A DNA stretch of 64,000 nt from Tilletia caries (GCA_032718865.1 JALUTQ010000024.1:915501-979500), one strand, 5' to 3'; counted from the first letter of the stretch, positions 1-11,533 are shown. Notes: generated from the letters alone by a model not told the origin. Numbers and translations: made by a program.

Positions 1-555
1 GCCATGGCTAGTGGACGAGACAGCACGTTCTGAGGCAGGGCTAGGTGGGTTCTTGGGCTGGAAGTCGGCCTCGGACGAGGCCGGCAAGGCTCGGATGGTG
101 GAGTCGCGGGTAAGGCAGGTCCGAAGGCAGAGACTTGACTGGAAGATGAGGGTGTTGCGGCGCCAGTCGATCGTCGGATTGTGCTGGCGCAGCCAAGGGA
201 TGCCGAGGACGATGGGATATCGAGAGAGGTTGGTGACGAGAAGCGAGGAGGATTCACGATGAGGTCCGATGGAGAACGAGAAGTGGGTGAAGGAGGTGAT
301 TGGTCCGGAGGAGATTGGTCGTCCGTCAATGACGTTGAGTTCAATGGGCTGCTCAAGGGGCAAACGCTCAATGCGGTGGTTGTGGGCAAATGATGTATCG
401 ATGAAATTTGCAGTGGCGCCACAATCCACAAGAGCGAACGTATCAACAGCATGATGGTCCAAATGAACCTTGACGGGGACGATCATATGGTGGTTAGGAG
501 GAGCTGTTGCGGAGAGTGTGGCGCCCAGAGTGAGGGAAGGCGGGAAGCTCAGGCG
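1..555 (-). CDS. pol start (protease region) of left Ty3/gypsy copy, partial
   Basis: An open minus-strand frame overlaps the end of gag in the -1 frame and runs off the window. Downstream of an in-frame ATG at 486 it reads a retropepsin-like segment with the active-site type motif [12 protein letters not shown], followed by a hydrophobic VLGIPWL motif typical of Ty3/gypsy proteases. The -1 register relative to gag suggests programmed frameshifting in the intact element. The right copy lacks two bases here, which changes that register. Confidence 0.7.
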
Positions 556-1552
556 GAAGGGCGTGTTTCCGTCTGAGCGCTGGCGTTTCCCGCCAGGATC
601 GTGGCGATGGGCGGGTGCCTGGGCGCATCGTTGAGGTGGCCGAGGCTGAAGGAAACCGCCGCGGCGCTGTGCTTGCGCGTGTTGCCTCGCTGATTCTTCT
701 CGGGGCAGTTGAAAGCGATGTGGTTGGGCTTGCCGCAGTAGAGGCAGAGCTTGTTGTCGCGACGACGCTGCTTCTCGGCGTCAGTCAGGGGCTGGTATCG
801 AGGAGCAGTGGCGTCGAGGTCCATGGGGATCGGGCCGGAAGATGCCGGGGCCGAGGCGTGGCTGGGACTGGAGGAGAACGTGGTTGAACCATGAGTGTTG
901 GAGCCGGAACCGCGGGGTCGGGAGCGGTTTCGACGCTCTTGAAGGCAATTGTCGAGCTTGACCGCGTGGTTGGCGAGGTCCTGGACGTCTTCAATCGTCT
1001 TCTCCGAGTAGGCCAGGGCGTCTTTGACGTCTTCGGCCAGGCCTTCATAGAAGCGAGCGCGAAGGGCCTCGTCGTTCCACTCAAGCTGAGTGGCAAGCTG
1101 GAAGAAGTGAGTGGCGTACGAGGCGGTGGTGTTGGTCTGGGTGAGAGAGAGGAGCTCGCGCGTGACTCGGCGCTTGTGATCGGGGTCTCCGTGAGAGTGG
1201 AGGAAGACCGTTCGAATTCGGCCCAGGAGTGCTTGGTGGCATCACCCGAGCGGAGCATGGGCTCGAACCACTCGAATGCCTTTCCGCGGAGCCACGAGGC
1301 TGCGTAGACGATCTTGCTCGTGTCCGTGGGGAAAGTTGAGGGGTTGGCGGCGAAGTTGAGCTTGATGTGAGCAAGGAAGGTATAGGCGTCCTTCTTGCTG
1401 CTACCGTCGAAGGTAGGTGGGTCGGCGACCTTAACCTTGAAGTTGGGTTCGTTGGTGGCGGGGGAGGCGGAAGTGTCGCGCTGGGCCAGGAGGCGGCGTA
1501 GCTCGGCGACTTCGGCGGCAAGAGCTTCGTAGGAAGCGTCGGTGTTGGACAT
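549..1552 (-). pseudogene. gag of left Ty3/gypsy copy, frameshifted
   Basis: Starts at the ATG at 1552 with the same N-terminus as the intact 334-residue Gag of the right copy. Around 1207-1210 one C is missing relative to the right copy, so translation leaves the Gag frame after about 115 residues and reads a Ser/Pro/Arg-rich shadow frame to 785. The original frame is open again downstream and carries the nucleocapsid knuckle C-x2-C-x4-H-x4-C (near 700-745), ending at 549. It is therefore a broken gag, probably non-autonomous unless supplied in trans. Confidence 0.85.
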
Positions 1553-1615
1553 GGCTGGGTGACGACTAGGGCTGGGTGCGGTAGCTCGGGGCCAGTGGTT
1601 GGAGATCCGGTCTAC

Positions 1616-2008
1616 TGTAAGAACTAGATGCTAGAAGGCTGGGAATCAAGGCAAAGTGGAGGCTGAAGGCCGGGAGCTAACGCTCGAGCCACAAGGCAAG
1701 GTGGAAAACAGATAGAAGGGTGTGTGATTGTAGTGCAAGGAGGGCTCGATAAGACACAAGACCGGATGGGGAGAACAGCTAGAGAGAGCAGGAGAGAGCA
1801 GGGGTTTATATAGTTTCGAGACCAGGGTCGATGGAGAGAGGGAACGAAGCGATAGAAGATGCTAGAAGCGTGGAGAGTTCGCATGCTGTGTGTGGCTGTG
1901 CCGGCAGTGCGAGAGTCGAGGTCGACGAGGTCGAGGATGAGCAGCGGAGTGAAATGAGAAAGGAGGCTTCGAGAGAATTCGAGAAGTGTCGGAACGATAA
2001 GATGATTC
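1616..2008 (-). repeat. 5' LTR of left Ty3/gypsy copy
   Basis: About 393 bp, matching 61240-61633 in inverse orientation. It contains a TATA box (TATATAA near 1807-1814) in an AG/CT-rich context, as expected of U3/R. The inner edge is set at TTACA before the region leading to gag and is approximate. The outer edge begins with GGAATC here, against TGAATC in the right copy. Confidence 0.7.
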
Positions 2009-2873
2009 CTGACCTGGGTGCGTACCTTACCAGAGTGTTCCCCTAACTTTTTCGCCTTGTTGAATAACAGGTCGCTTGGGGCTGGGAGTGGGATTTAAAT
2101 ACAGACTTAGTCAACAAAGTTAAGTAGCAGCAACTTACGCCTTGGAACCATAGTGACCTGGCTGTCGGCTGAAGCCCAGAGGCCAGGGTGTCCCTCAGAC
2201 TCGATGTGGACCTCAGACCCTTATGACCTGGTAGAGATGTGCGAAGACGTGACTGGGGGCGTCCTCTCCCCCTCCCCTTTTCGCGAATCTTTTGTATCAG
2301 AAAGGTCACCAAATCTCAGCCCAGCACGGCTACGCAGAAGCTCAAGGTAGCTTCGCTACCCTTCGTCTGCTTCGCCATGCGGCTGCGACTTGCGATCGTA
2401 GCTACGAGCATCTATATCATTGTCCATGTAACATTTTTGAATGTTGATCAAACTTGCGTGAAAAAGGGATTGAGGAACTTCACACACGTAATCATCCCGC
2501 ACGGCTGTATCTACCAAGGAAGCAGAAAGCAAAGAATGATATGTCATATGATGGCTTCGCGCAGAGAGAGACAATTGACAAACAAGACGGAGAATAGCTG
2601 CGAGCGCAATGAAGATAAGATTAAAAGACTGAGGAGAAAAAAGCGTGAGGCTAATGCAGAAGGAGAGGTTAGGGGATAGGAAACATAAGCGGCCGGGGAA
2701 GCAGACGGAAGGGACGTAAAAGACGGGTGAAGGCTGAGACCGGAGACGAATGGGCAAAGGAATGCCAACAGAGCTTGATGCGAAGGTAAGGGAATATAGA
2801 AGAGGCAAGAGCACAGCAGAAAGAAAGTCAGATCAGGTCAGGTCAGGTCAGGTCAGGTCCAGTGTTGAACATA
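2009..2873. other. No gene recognised
   Basis: Between the retroelement edge and the malate dehydrogenase relic I see no convincing coding frame. Short ORFs on both strands lack recognisable motifs or supporting splice signals. An AGGTC pentamer tract lies at the right end. Confidence 0.5.
2835..2859. repeat. (AGGTC)5 tandem repeat
   Basis: Five perfect copies of AGGTC directly 3' of the malate dehydrogenase relic on its strand. Simple microsatellite. Confidence 0.9.
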
Positions 2874-3290
2874 CTATTGGAGTATGGAACCCTGGGCGAC
2901 TTGAGAGAGGAGAAGCACAATGGTGACGCCGAAGGTGGCCACCGACGACGGACACATTGACCTCGGCGGGCTTGACGTTGGCAATGTCGAAGTGGAAGGT
3001 GGAGGCGCGTGTGATGTCAAAGGTGGTGACCCGTGACACAGAACAGACTGTACGAAGATATGCAGTGATGAGCACCATTTTTAACTCATGAAGCGTCAGA
3101 GCCGTTAGAAGAAGGAGAGGGGGTCGGGGGGGAAAACCCACCGCTTGGGGTCGTAAAGACTTGAAGACCTCGGCGACGATGGGCACGGTGGAGTTGACGG
3201 GGTTGGAGATGACGAGGTGGTGTGCTTTGGGAGCAACCTTGGCAGCGGCTTTGTCGAGGGAGAGAGCTGTCCGATGGGGCATGGTGAGTG
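2874..3290 (-). pseudogene. mdh: Malate dehydrogenase fragment (relic)
   Basis: Read on the minus strand, the segment contains stretches diagnostic of mitochondrial/glyoxysomal-type NAD malate dehydrogenase: LVISNPVNSTVPIVAEVFK, YDPKR in a shifted frame, RASTF, PAEVNV and VVGGH, then in a different frame VTIV and LLSQVAQGSIL. A GT...AG intron-like piece remains between the YDPKR part and the following part, so this is a decayed genomic copy and not a processed one. At least two frameshifts are needed to read it through, and it covers only the middle of the roughly 330-residue enzyme. The NAD-binding N-terminus and the C-terminal helices are missing. The functional gene must lie elsewhere. Confidence 0.85.
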
Positions 3291-4377
3291 AGGAAAGTCA
3301 GTCTACTCATCTTGACGACGTCGACCGGATTCATAAGAGCAGAGAGCTGAAAAACGAATGGGTGAGTAAGGATCTAACCCGGAGCACCTGATGCAGATGC
3401 GCGTATAAACACGAGGCTCACCTTGGATGCCAATTCGGGAGTGCTGACTGCTGGGCCGGACTCAGAATGGGAACAAAGCAGAGACTGGTATGGGTAAGTG
3501 GTATCAGCCATCAGGTTAAGCAAGAAAAAGCAAAACAGCGGTGAGCATCATTAACTTGAACCTTGGTGAGCAGAGAGCGGGTTAAAAGAAATCGAGGGGG
3601 ATTGTTCAATTCGCATGATGCTTGTCGGGCTTCGATGGAAGCGTGAAGAAAGGCTGGCGGTGTTGGTTGTCGTCTGTCGAGTGTCGAAATGAACTGATTA
3701 CGTATGCAAGATTTCTGCACTCTGTGCTTATGTAAGGAAAACCAAACTTTGGCTCAAGGACAGATCAGTCAATTCTGATGCTACAACCACGAAACCTGTG
3801 CCAGAAGTTGCAGGACTAGATTTGGTCAAAGGTCTACTGATTCAGAATGGTGTGTTGTGTTGGTAGTTGCGAAGAAAAGTCCCAAACTACGAGCCTGAAT
3901 GGCAAAAAGCTTACGGCCGTAAGGCGGGAGCCGCCCTATAACCCCTTAACTAAAGTTAGGGGAATTCATGACAGAACGCGGACGAAACGTTCTTTCACGA
4001 GACAGCCCCGAAGTTTACGTACTTGCACTTTGCAGTCGCGGTATAAAAGATGGATGCACGCACAAGCAGAAAGACGTCGCGCGTGGATGAGCTCGGGCTC
4101 GCCGGTGTCGCCGTCCTGCGCGAAGAAGAAGGACCAGCATCGCATCGGATCGCATCGCGTCGAAAGAGGAAGAGGAAGTCGATGCGAGCATGACACCCGG
4201 GACGCATACAGCAACGCGACGGCGCATCAAGTCAAGCTCGATCTCGTAAGGGCGGAGCATTCCACCTTCTCCAACGCCCCGCCTTCCTCTATGACCGTAT
4301 CCCAGACACTCAGCCGGGGGCCTCGCCGTCGTGCAGGAATCAGGATGCACACTGCGTCCGAACTCCGAGCCCACTCC
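3291..4377. other. No gene recognised
   Basis: About 1.1 kb between the two relics. A long plus-strand ORF from 3847 exists, but it crosses into the histone deacetylase relic in the wrong frame and has an unstructured Arg-rich composition, so I do not accept it as a gene. A GCATCGCATCGG-type short repeat lies near 4137-4160. Confidence 0.5.
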
Positions 4378-5260
4378 GAAGAGCGTGTCGCTGATTACTT
4401 ACCTCGTGGGCGTAGGCGCCTACTGCTACGAGGAGCGACAGATCATGAAATGATGAAGCCCGCTCGCCTCACTCCCATCAACCGGATCGTCATGGGATGC
4501 GGCCTTCACAACTGCATGGACCTTTATACCCCCCGGACTGATATCCGGCGCAAGTTCGAGGCCTGTCGCGGCTCGGGGTTATATCGACTTCCTCAGCACA
4601 GTCACTCCCAACACCCCGATCTTATCCGCCTCTTCGATCGCTATACTTTTTTCCGACAATTGTCACGTCTTTGGACACTGCCATCAACTGGTCCAGCGGA
4701 CTCCGCCATGCCAGGAAGAGGGAGTCTAGCGGTTTCTGCTACGTCAACGATATCGTCCTCGCCATCCTCAACTTTCTCGAATACCATTCCCGCGTACCTT
4801 TACATCAACATCGACATCCATCGCGGCGATGGCATTCCGGAGGTTTTCTACAACTCAGATCGTGTCCTCGCTGTCTCCTTTCTACGAGTACGGAAACAAT
4901 TTCTTCCCCCTGCTCTGGCGTGGTTCCGGGCATCAACACTGGTCTAGGCAAGTGTTTCTTTGCTCAGCGTGCCGCTTCACGATAGAATTGACGATCGGTC
5001 CCACGTTTGCCTTTCCAAGAGCGTCATGAAGCTGACCATCATTACCTTCCGACCGCAGTCCATCGTGCTCCAGTGTGGCGCTGACTCTCTCAGAATCACT
5101 TCAATCCCAGACCTCCAGTGTGCAGCAGAGTGCGCCAGCTTCATCAAGGATCTCGGTCTACCTCTCCTCGTTCTTGGTCCTCGGAGGAGGCGGCTACACC
5201 ATTCGCAATGTAGCCAGGTGCTGGACCTATGATCACGACATCCTCACCAAATGCAATGCC
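4378..5260 (+). pseudogene. rpd3: Class I histone deacetylase (Rpd3/HDAC1-type) relic
   Basis: Pieces of an Rpd3-like deacetylase occur in order but in different frames. They are: VGAYCY and MMKP near 4405-4455; VMGCGLHNCMDLYTPR (4489-4536); [11 protein letters not shown] (from 4579); [13 protein letters not shown] and [20 protein letters not shown] (4674-4790); [22 protein letters not shown] (4801-4866); FRPQSIVLQCGADSLR (5050-5097); and [28 protein letters not shown] (5158-5245). The zinc-site His of the family's DIHHGDG has become Arg, several blocks are deleted (including the one between DFLS and INWS), and many frameshifts are present. The C-terminal part of the roughly 450-residue family is not seen. 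It is dead, and lies next to the malate dehydrogenase relic. Confidence 0.9.
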
Positions 5261-6104
5261 TGCCCTCGATCCCCTTTTTCCCGAGCCCGGCAGGAGATTT
5301 ACATCAAGATCTCGGCCCCGGGAACTGCTCGAACACGATGGCTACTACCGGACACTCGGAAGCGATTCTGGAGCGGGATATGGATTGCTACCCTGTTTGC
5401 CATTTAGCCTCGATCCCACCAAGAGGGGCCCAAGTTCTCATCGAGAACTGTCGTGCAGCCCCTCATGAGGTTTCATTTCGGTCCTCGCCCTCGTTAGCTT
5501 CATCTCATACGGACACAACACGCGTTACACAAACGCATCCCCCCTCGCCCCCGCCTCTTCCCGCGGACCTTCTCTCCTCCTCCTCGTGTGTTACTCCCGC
5601 AGGGCAGGAATCACCAAGCAGAAATGTGGGACCTCAATGATGGATTACCACATGTGGGAGGCCTTCAGCAGGCCTCTGTATACTTACTGTCATCCGTACT
5701 TTTCCCAGCCTATCGAGCACGTAACAGGGCCATAGAGATTCTCATCTACGAGGTTCTCGAATCTCATCTCCGTCTCTTGCGGCTTTCCCCTTGCCCCTTG
5801 GCGCCAAGGGCCCAGGCGTCAGGCCCACTTCATATCCCCAATTTGGCGACATTCGAGGGCCGCGGTCCAAACGAACGGTAAACTTCGTCTCGCGGAGGCC
5901 AAAGGCTATAAGAAGAGGCCTCTCAGCAGCTCCTTTTCCCCTTTTCAACCTGACACTCTCCATTCTCTCCCGTTCCGACCTGTCCCTTCCATTCCCTTTG
6001 AATTCCCATTGGAGACCTTTTTACCCCCTCTCCCTCTTCTCTTCTACTTTTGGCCTTACAGACCCAGCGTACCCCTCCTTAAGAGCGCTTCCCGGCCTCC
6101 TCGA
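5261..6104. other. Intergenic and upstream region of the glutaminase gene
   Basis: No convincing gene. A pyrimidine-rich tract (about 5925-6060) precedes the glutaminase start codon, consistent with a fungal promoter/5' UTR. Confidence 0.5.
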
Positions 6105-9100
6105 ATGTTTTCGATTTCTGCCTCCCGCTCGGCCCGGCCGTCGAACGGCGGTTCCGGCAGGTCGGTCCTTCAGGCATCCTCCTTTCTGCTTGCCTTTCTC
6201 TTCTTCGCCCTGGCTGTCGACGCATCCTCGCTCAGGTCCACCAAAAGCGCGGCATTCACCAAAATTGCGGATCTGACTCGTCCAGCCGAGCTCCGAGAAG
6301 GCTCGTCGTCCCCTAACACCCGGCCCTTCAGTTCCACAGATGGACATGACAGCTCGTCCTTCGGAATGTCCTGGAAGACCGTGGATACGCCTGTCGTCAG
6401 GCTTTACGATGGCTCCGTCAACCAGCCCGGATTTGGCATCGTGCCAACCGGTGCCGATGGCAAAGCTAAACAGCTCCCCTTCAACGCATCCGGCATCTTC
6501 CCCACTGTGCAAGGCAACACCCGACGTGGACGCAGAGCCTCGAAACATCCATCGAAGTCAAAGCCGAAGACCAAGTATCCAGGCAAAAGCACTTTCTCTC
6601 CTTTGAACCCTCCCAGCATTCCCCTCATCGTGAAAGGACCATGTGAGTCTCGTCTACTCCGCAGGGCTTTTGGGCAGCGCTGTTGACGATTCATATTTTC
6701 GTCACCTAGATCTCAACGCATGGCTGCCCTCCGGCTCCGACCTGGATTCTACCCCACCGAACAAGGAAGGAAACGGCGGGTATCTGGCAGGTCAATACCC
6801 GGCTTTCTGGACTACAAGTCGTGGAGCCGATGGCGAATTCCGACTCGGTATTCACGGATACATTCGGTATGTCCCAAATGCTCACTTGTGTGTCTCCGAT
6901 AAGAAGCTCACTTGCATATTTTTTGCCTCCTCTTGCAATAGAATCGATGGGACCACTTATCAATTCATGGGCAATGGGTTCGGCAACCTCGTTCGAGCTG
7001 GCGAGAATGCCAACCAACTCAGCTTCGAATACACGGCCACCCGCTCCATCTTCAGGTTTGAGGCCAGCGGGATTCTATTCAACGTCACCTTCCTCACACC
7101 GATCACCCCTGACGACTACTTGAGGCAGAGTGAGTCATACTCCCTCTTATCTTTTACTGTCAGTAAAAAGGAACGACAGAAGAGCTCACTGAAGTTCTTC
7201 TCATACAGGCATCCCTGCCAGCTACGTTCACTTCGAACTCGATCAGCTCAGCGCCAAGAATCATAAGGTGCAGCTCTTCATGGACATCGACGAGCGATGG
7301 GTGACTGGACACGATTATGATTGGGAAAACTATCCCACCACACTCGACTATTCGGAACACAACGGCACCCAGCAGTACTTTCTCACTCTCCAACGTGAGC
7401 AGGAATTCACCGAGTTCCGGCAACGCGCAGAGTGGGGCAGCTCCTCCTTTGCAATTCGCAGCCGACCGGGCGTGACTAGTATAAATCAGAACAATATCTT
7501 CGCTCACCAGCAGTTCATCAACGACGGAGCTCTCACCAACGAGCATAACCCAGTTGGGGGACCGGACAACTCCTTCGCGTTCGCGGTGGATTTCAATGTC
7601 GCCAACTCACCCGCCGACGCCGTCTTTTCGATCGGACACTTCCGCACCCCGTGAGTTTCCAACTGGCTTTTTGCATGGCTGAGCTTCCTGAGTCTGACCC
7701 TTTATCACGGTGCTTGATCGGTTCTTACAGGTACGTCAACTTCGCCCAGGCCAGAAATCCAGGAGACGTTGCTGGGAAATCCGACCAAGAGCCTCAGTAT
7801 GGCTACTGGCAGTCCGGGTTCTCCTCTCTTTTCGATACGGTGGCGTTTTTCCTTCATGATTTCGACTCCGCGCTCAAGAACGCTATCAAGTTTGATCAGA
7901 AGATCCACGATGACAGCAAGGCTGCTGTTGGAGGCGGCGACGTCGGGGAGTGAGTATTCCAGCATCGCTCAAGCTCTGCACATCCAATGTACTGATATTG
8001 TCTGTCTGCAGTCAATACGCTGCCATCACCACGCTTTCCGCGCGGCAATCGTTGGCGACAATCGAGATCACCTTGTCCAAGGACAAGGACACTGGCAAAT
8101 ATTCGAAGGATCCTTACATCTTCCTCAAGGAGATCTCGTCCAACGGCGACATGCAGACCGTCGACGTCATCTTCCCGCAGTTCCCGCTGCTCACGTACCT
8201 CAACCCGGATCTGCTTCGCCGATTGCTCGACCCCATCTTCGACTACGTGGCGTCCGGACTGTACCCGAACAAATGGTGCATTCACGATCTCGGCACCTAT
8301 CCGAACGGGGTGGGCCATCCCGATGGACGCGATGAGCCGATGCCTTTGGAGGAGAGCGGGAACATGATCATCATGGTCTTGCACTGGGCGCAGCTGGTTG
8401 GCAAGGATGTGGCGGTTCCTTACCTGAAGAAACGCTACTCGACCTTGGCCCAATGGGCGAGCTTCCTCATCAGCGAGTCCCTCATACCTGCGGCTGCACT
8501 GAGCACCGATGACTTTGCAGGTGAGTTTGATCAGGCGATAGTGGACGTTTTCACATCCCGTCTTCCCCCGCTCACTTGACTGCTTCTTTCCGCTCTGATA
8601 GGAACGGCTTCCAACCAGACAAACTTGGCTATCAAGGGCATCACCGGCCTCGCTGCCATGGCCAACATCGCAGATCTCATCGGATCGAGCCAGGACGCTG
8701 CCATATACCGCAACATCAGTCAAGAATACGTCTCTGCCTGGCACTTCCTTTCCGTCGACAAGCAGAAGACGCACACCAAGCTTCTCTACCAAGAGGACAA
8801 CTCTTGGGGAACGCTGTACAACCTCTTTGCCGATCGCCTGCTCAACCTCAACCTCGTTCCCAAGTCGGTCTATGACATGCAGGATGCGTGGTACCCTCAG
8901 GTGGTTGAGAAGTATGGTGTCCCACTCGACAGCCGACACAAGTGGGCGAAGACCGACTGGGCTATTTTCACGGCGGCAGCGTCGCAATCATCCTCGACGC
9001 GCGATTCGTTCATTAGCCATGTCTATAGTACGTACACGTTCAAGAACTAGTGGTGCTTCATGGCCCTGTACTGACCCTTCTTTCTACTCTTCCCTCCCCT

Positions 9101-9524
9101 GAAGAATTCGTCTCGAACGGACTCACCGATGTGCCCTTCACGGACCTTTACGAGACCACAACGGGCGACTTGCCGAAGTACCCTTGTGAGTACATGGTTG
9201 CGGCAAGCTTGGCATTATGGGCTGTTTACTCACATCCCTATCCCTCTCTCATCCCTTCGTCCAAACCTCCGTTCCACAGACGACCCCACTGTCAGCTTCT
9301 TCGCCCGACCCGTCGTAGGAGGTCACTTCGCCCAGCTCGCCAAGCTAGCCGCCGACAAGACTAACACGGTGACCCAATACAAGTTTGGCGCTGAGCCTGC
9401 CAAGACGTCGTACACGGACAAAGAGCTCGACAAGTTGATTAAGGACTCGATTGCGATGGAGAGCAAGTTGTCGACGGCCGGTACGACGGCGAGTCATCCA
9501 GGGATTAAACAGGCTCACGTCTGA
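6105..9524 (+). CDS. gtaA: Secreted glutaminase A-like protein (DUF5127/DUF4965/DUF1793 family)
   Basis: Nine exons: 6105-6642, 6710-6866, 6942-7129, 7209-7650, 7731-7949, 8012-8520, 8602-9027, 9105-9185, 9280-9524, giving 934 residues. All introns are 62-94 bp with GT-AG ends. The start is the first ATG in frame and gives a basic N-terminus followed by a hydrophobic segment (LLAFLFFALAVDA, about residues 29-44), a signal peptide or anchor. Family-typical stretches include PYLNAWLPSG, YGYWQSGFSSLFDT, FPLLTYLNPDLLRRLLDPIFDY, KWCIHDLGTYPN, ESGNMIIM and the late WAIFTAA. Characterised fungal relatives hydrolyse glutamine extracellularly. This protein is longer than the roughly 690-residue Aspergillus enzyme, partly from a basic insert at about residues 138-165. 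Activity is inferred from the family; the catalytic residues were not verified. Confidence 0.88.
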
Positions 9525-10255
9525 TCTGTAGCTTGGTTGATCGTCGACCAGAGCGCGGCTCTCCTCCCTGTTCTCCTCGCGGGCTGGGGCAGAGACTGGA
9601 CTCTTCTTCGGCGCACCTGTTTCCCTTTCCCCCTTCTTTGTCGTCTTAACATCGTCTTCATCTGGCTTCCTATCGGAGCTATCATCCTTCGAATTCATAC
9701 ATTCATTTACACTCTTTTCTCAAACCCAAGTCTTGCTTGAGCGGGATGGTACCGCGAATAGCTTCGATGCTGCACTGAAGAAAGAGCTCATCATCCTGGC
9801 CAACGCGTGCAATCCCGTGCTGCTAGTGAGCTCAGAGAGAGCGTTTATAACCCCCTGCCGCACCGCCTTACATATGATGGCTCTTGCCTTTGCTGGGACC
9901 CTTGCTGGCGATGGACGTCGTGCAGGAGCTCAATGTCGATGTCGAAAGCGAGCATCACGACGTCGTCGCCCGCCGTCCTCAACAGCCCCGCTCCCCTCAA
10001 ACGATGATGGCAAAGATACAGACAACAACGAAAATGATAGATGTAGTTCCCAGACAGAAGGCGATGAGAGTCCAAGGCACGAGCAGGCGGAGAGATGCGG
10101 GCAGGGAGAGCAAAGCGGAGGGTACGATATTGATGGCTGGGTACAGAGGTATAGGTTCGGGATGTTGGTACAGGTAGCCGTGACGAGGGGACGATGCTGG
10201 TGAGGGGATGCGGGAAAGACAATTTTCTTTTGGGTTGAGGCGTTGGTGGAAGCCT
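9525..10255. other. 3' intergenic region between convergent genes
   Basis: Holds the 3' flanks of the glutaminase gene and of the acidic Ser-rich gene on the opposite strand. Small ORFs are present but none looks coding. Confidence 0.5.
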
Positions 10256-11533
10256 TCAGTGGGCGGGGGTAGACCGGACAGGGATCCGGCTGCGCTGGCC
10301 AGAGGACTTGGATGTGTTGACTCGGGGAGTGATCTGAACCGTGATGTCGCTGACCCGGGGGGGACTCCTCATGAACCAGGGCACGTGCGGCGCGGCCACG
10401 ATGGGCTTGATGGCCTTGTAACGCGGGGCCTTGATGCTGCCGGCCGGGCGAGGTTCGATCCCGCCAATCACGAAAGACGGGAAGGATTCCCGACCTTTTG
10501 AACCAACAGCGGGGATTGTGGCAGTCTGGTGAGTAGCCTTGACCTGCAATGTCCGGACTGGGATCCTGGACGGTGTGTCAAGCTGCCTCATCGAGAAGTC
10601 CCTGGCGGGCCTGCCGATGATGGTGGGCAACAATGCGCGGTACCGAAAGCGCCGTGGGGCGGTGGCTTGTACCCCCGTCGTGTACAGACACGGGGAGTAC
10701 TGCTCGGAGACGATCGACGAGGACGTGGATTCGTCGTAGCACGAGTCAGATTCGTTGTCATCATCGACGTCGTTGGTACCAATGATCTTGGAGGGTACGT
10801 CGCCGATTGGTCGAGATGCGACGTAGACAGGGGTGAAGCACATTGACATCGAGTCCGAAGAGGCGGACGACGAGTTGGAAGATGTCGAGCAGGGCGAGTC
10901 CGCACGTTCGCCGTCAGTATCGCTGACATCTGAGTGCTCTTCAGCCAATGGTCGAACTGTGACGTGGACAGGCGTGAACGACATCGACATCGAGTTCGAG
11001 GAGGCGGATGATGAGCCGGAGGATGTCGAGCAGGACTCGTCTGCTTCGGCAGCAGCGGAATCGGTGGCAGTGTACGTAGGAAGCGGAATGTTGACTGTGT
11101 TGTAGCATTGGGTGAATGACATCGCAGACGAGCCATCAGTGTCCGTGTCCGAGCTTGCGTCCGAGTCCGCCTCCACCTCCGAGTTCGAGTTCGAGTCAGC
11201 ATCCGTGATAAGGTTCGCTTCCGAGTGTACGGAGCGCGAGGTGCAAGAGCCAGAGTTCGAAGCGTTGTCTTCGTCCTCGGCGCCGTCCTCGTGGTCCTCC
11301 TCGTCGTCGTCGGAAGCATCGGCCTCATCTTGGTGGGAAACATCGTTCTCGTCCTCGTGGTCCTCGTTCTCGTCCTCGTCGGAAGCATCGTCGTTGGAAG
11401 CATCGTCGTCGGAGGGGCAGGGTTGTCTGTGCAGAGGCGCGAAGAGAGCATGATCTCGAGATTCCTCACCGGCCTTCGTGATCGCTGTCGCTGTCGAGGT
11501 CGAGCGTCGAGCGTCGAGGTCGTCCGCCTGCAT
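10256..11533 (-). CDS. Hypothetical acidic Ser/Asp-rich protein with internal repeat
   Basis: Single-exon frame of 425 residues from the first ATG (11533); the frame upstream is open only from a TTG. Residues about 40-130 are dominated by Asp, Glu and Ser. Two imperfect repeats follow, each a Ser tract, then MSMSFTPVHVTVRPL or MSMCFTPVYVASRPI; a third related motif, AMSFTQCYNTVNIPL, precedes them. The C-terminal 150 residues are basic and Pro/Ile/Arg-rich (SRIPVRT and RIPVRS bracket this part). I recognise no domain. The acidic low-complexity half plus basic tail would suit a nuclear or RNA-associated disordered protein, but that is speculation. The repeat makes chance openness unlikely. Confidence 0.6.
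   Translation of the reverse strand: MQADDLDARRSTSTATAITKAGEESRDHALFAPLHRQPCPSDDDASNDDASDEDENEDHEDENDVSHQDEADASDDDEEDHEDGAEDEDNASNSGSCTSRSVHSEANLITDADSNSNSEVEADSDASSDTDTDGSSAMSFTQCYNTVNIPLPTYTATDSAAAEADESCSTSSGSSSASSNSMSMSFTPVHVTVRPLAEEHSDVSDTDGERADSPCSTSSNSSSASSDSMSMCFTPVYVASRPIGDVPSKIIGTNDVDDDNESDSCYDESTSSSIVSEQYSPCLYTTGVQATAPRRFRYRALLPTIIGRPARDFSMRQLDTPSRIPVRTLQVKATHQTATIPAVGSKGRESFPSFVIGGIEPRPAGSIKAPRYKAIKPIVAAPHVPWFMRSPPRVSDITVQITPRVNTSKSSGQRSRIPVRSTPAH

Larger units (their letters stand above)
1..2008 (-). mobile_element. Ty3/gypsy LTR retrotransposon, left copy (5' part, runs off window)
   Basis: Read on the minus strand, this holds one LTR, a gag frame with a zinc knuckle, and the start of pol with a retropepsin-like segment. 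It is nearly identical to 61240-64000 on the plus strand. Homology between the copies starts at about 2008 (GAATCATCTTATCG on the minus strand). The element leaves the window at base 1, so its reverse transcriptase and 3' LTR are not seen. It differs from the right copy by a one-base loss in gag (about 1207-1210) and by two extra bases just before the protease region. The near identity suggests recent activity, which is inference. Confidence 0.93.

Noticed and set aside
3847..4947. A 366-residue plus-strand ORF
   Set aside because: It crosses the histone deacetylase relic in a mostly wrong frame; the recognisable Rpd3 blocks are spread over several frames, so the ORF is an accident of GC-rich decayed sequence.
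10440..10470. GGTTCGATCCC resembling a tRNA B box
   Set aside because: No A box or cloverleaf can be formed around it, and it lies within the acidic Ser-rich coding region.
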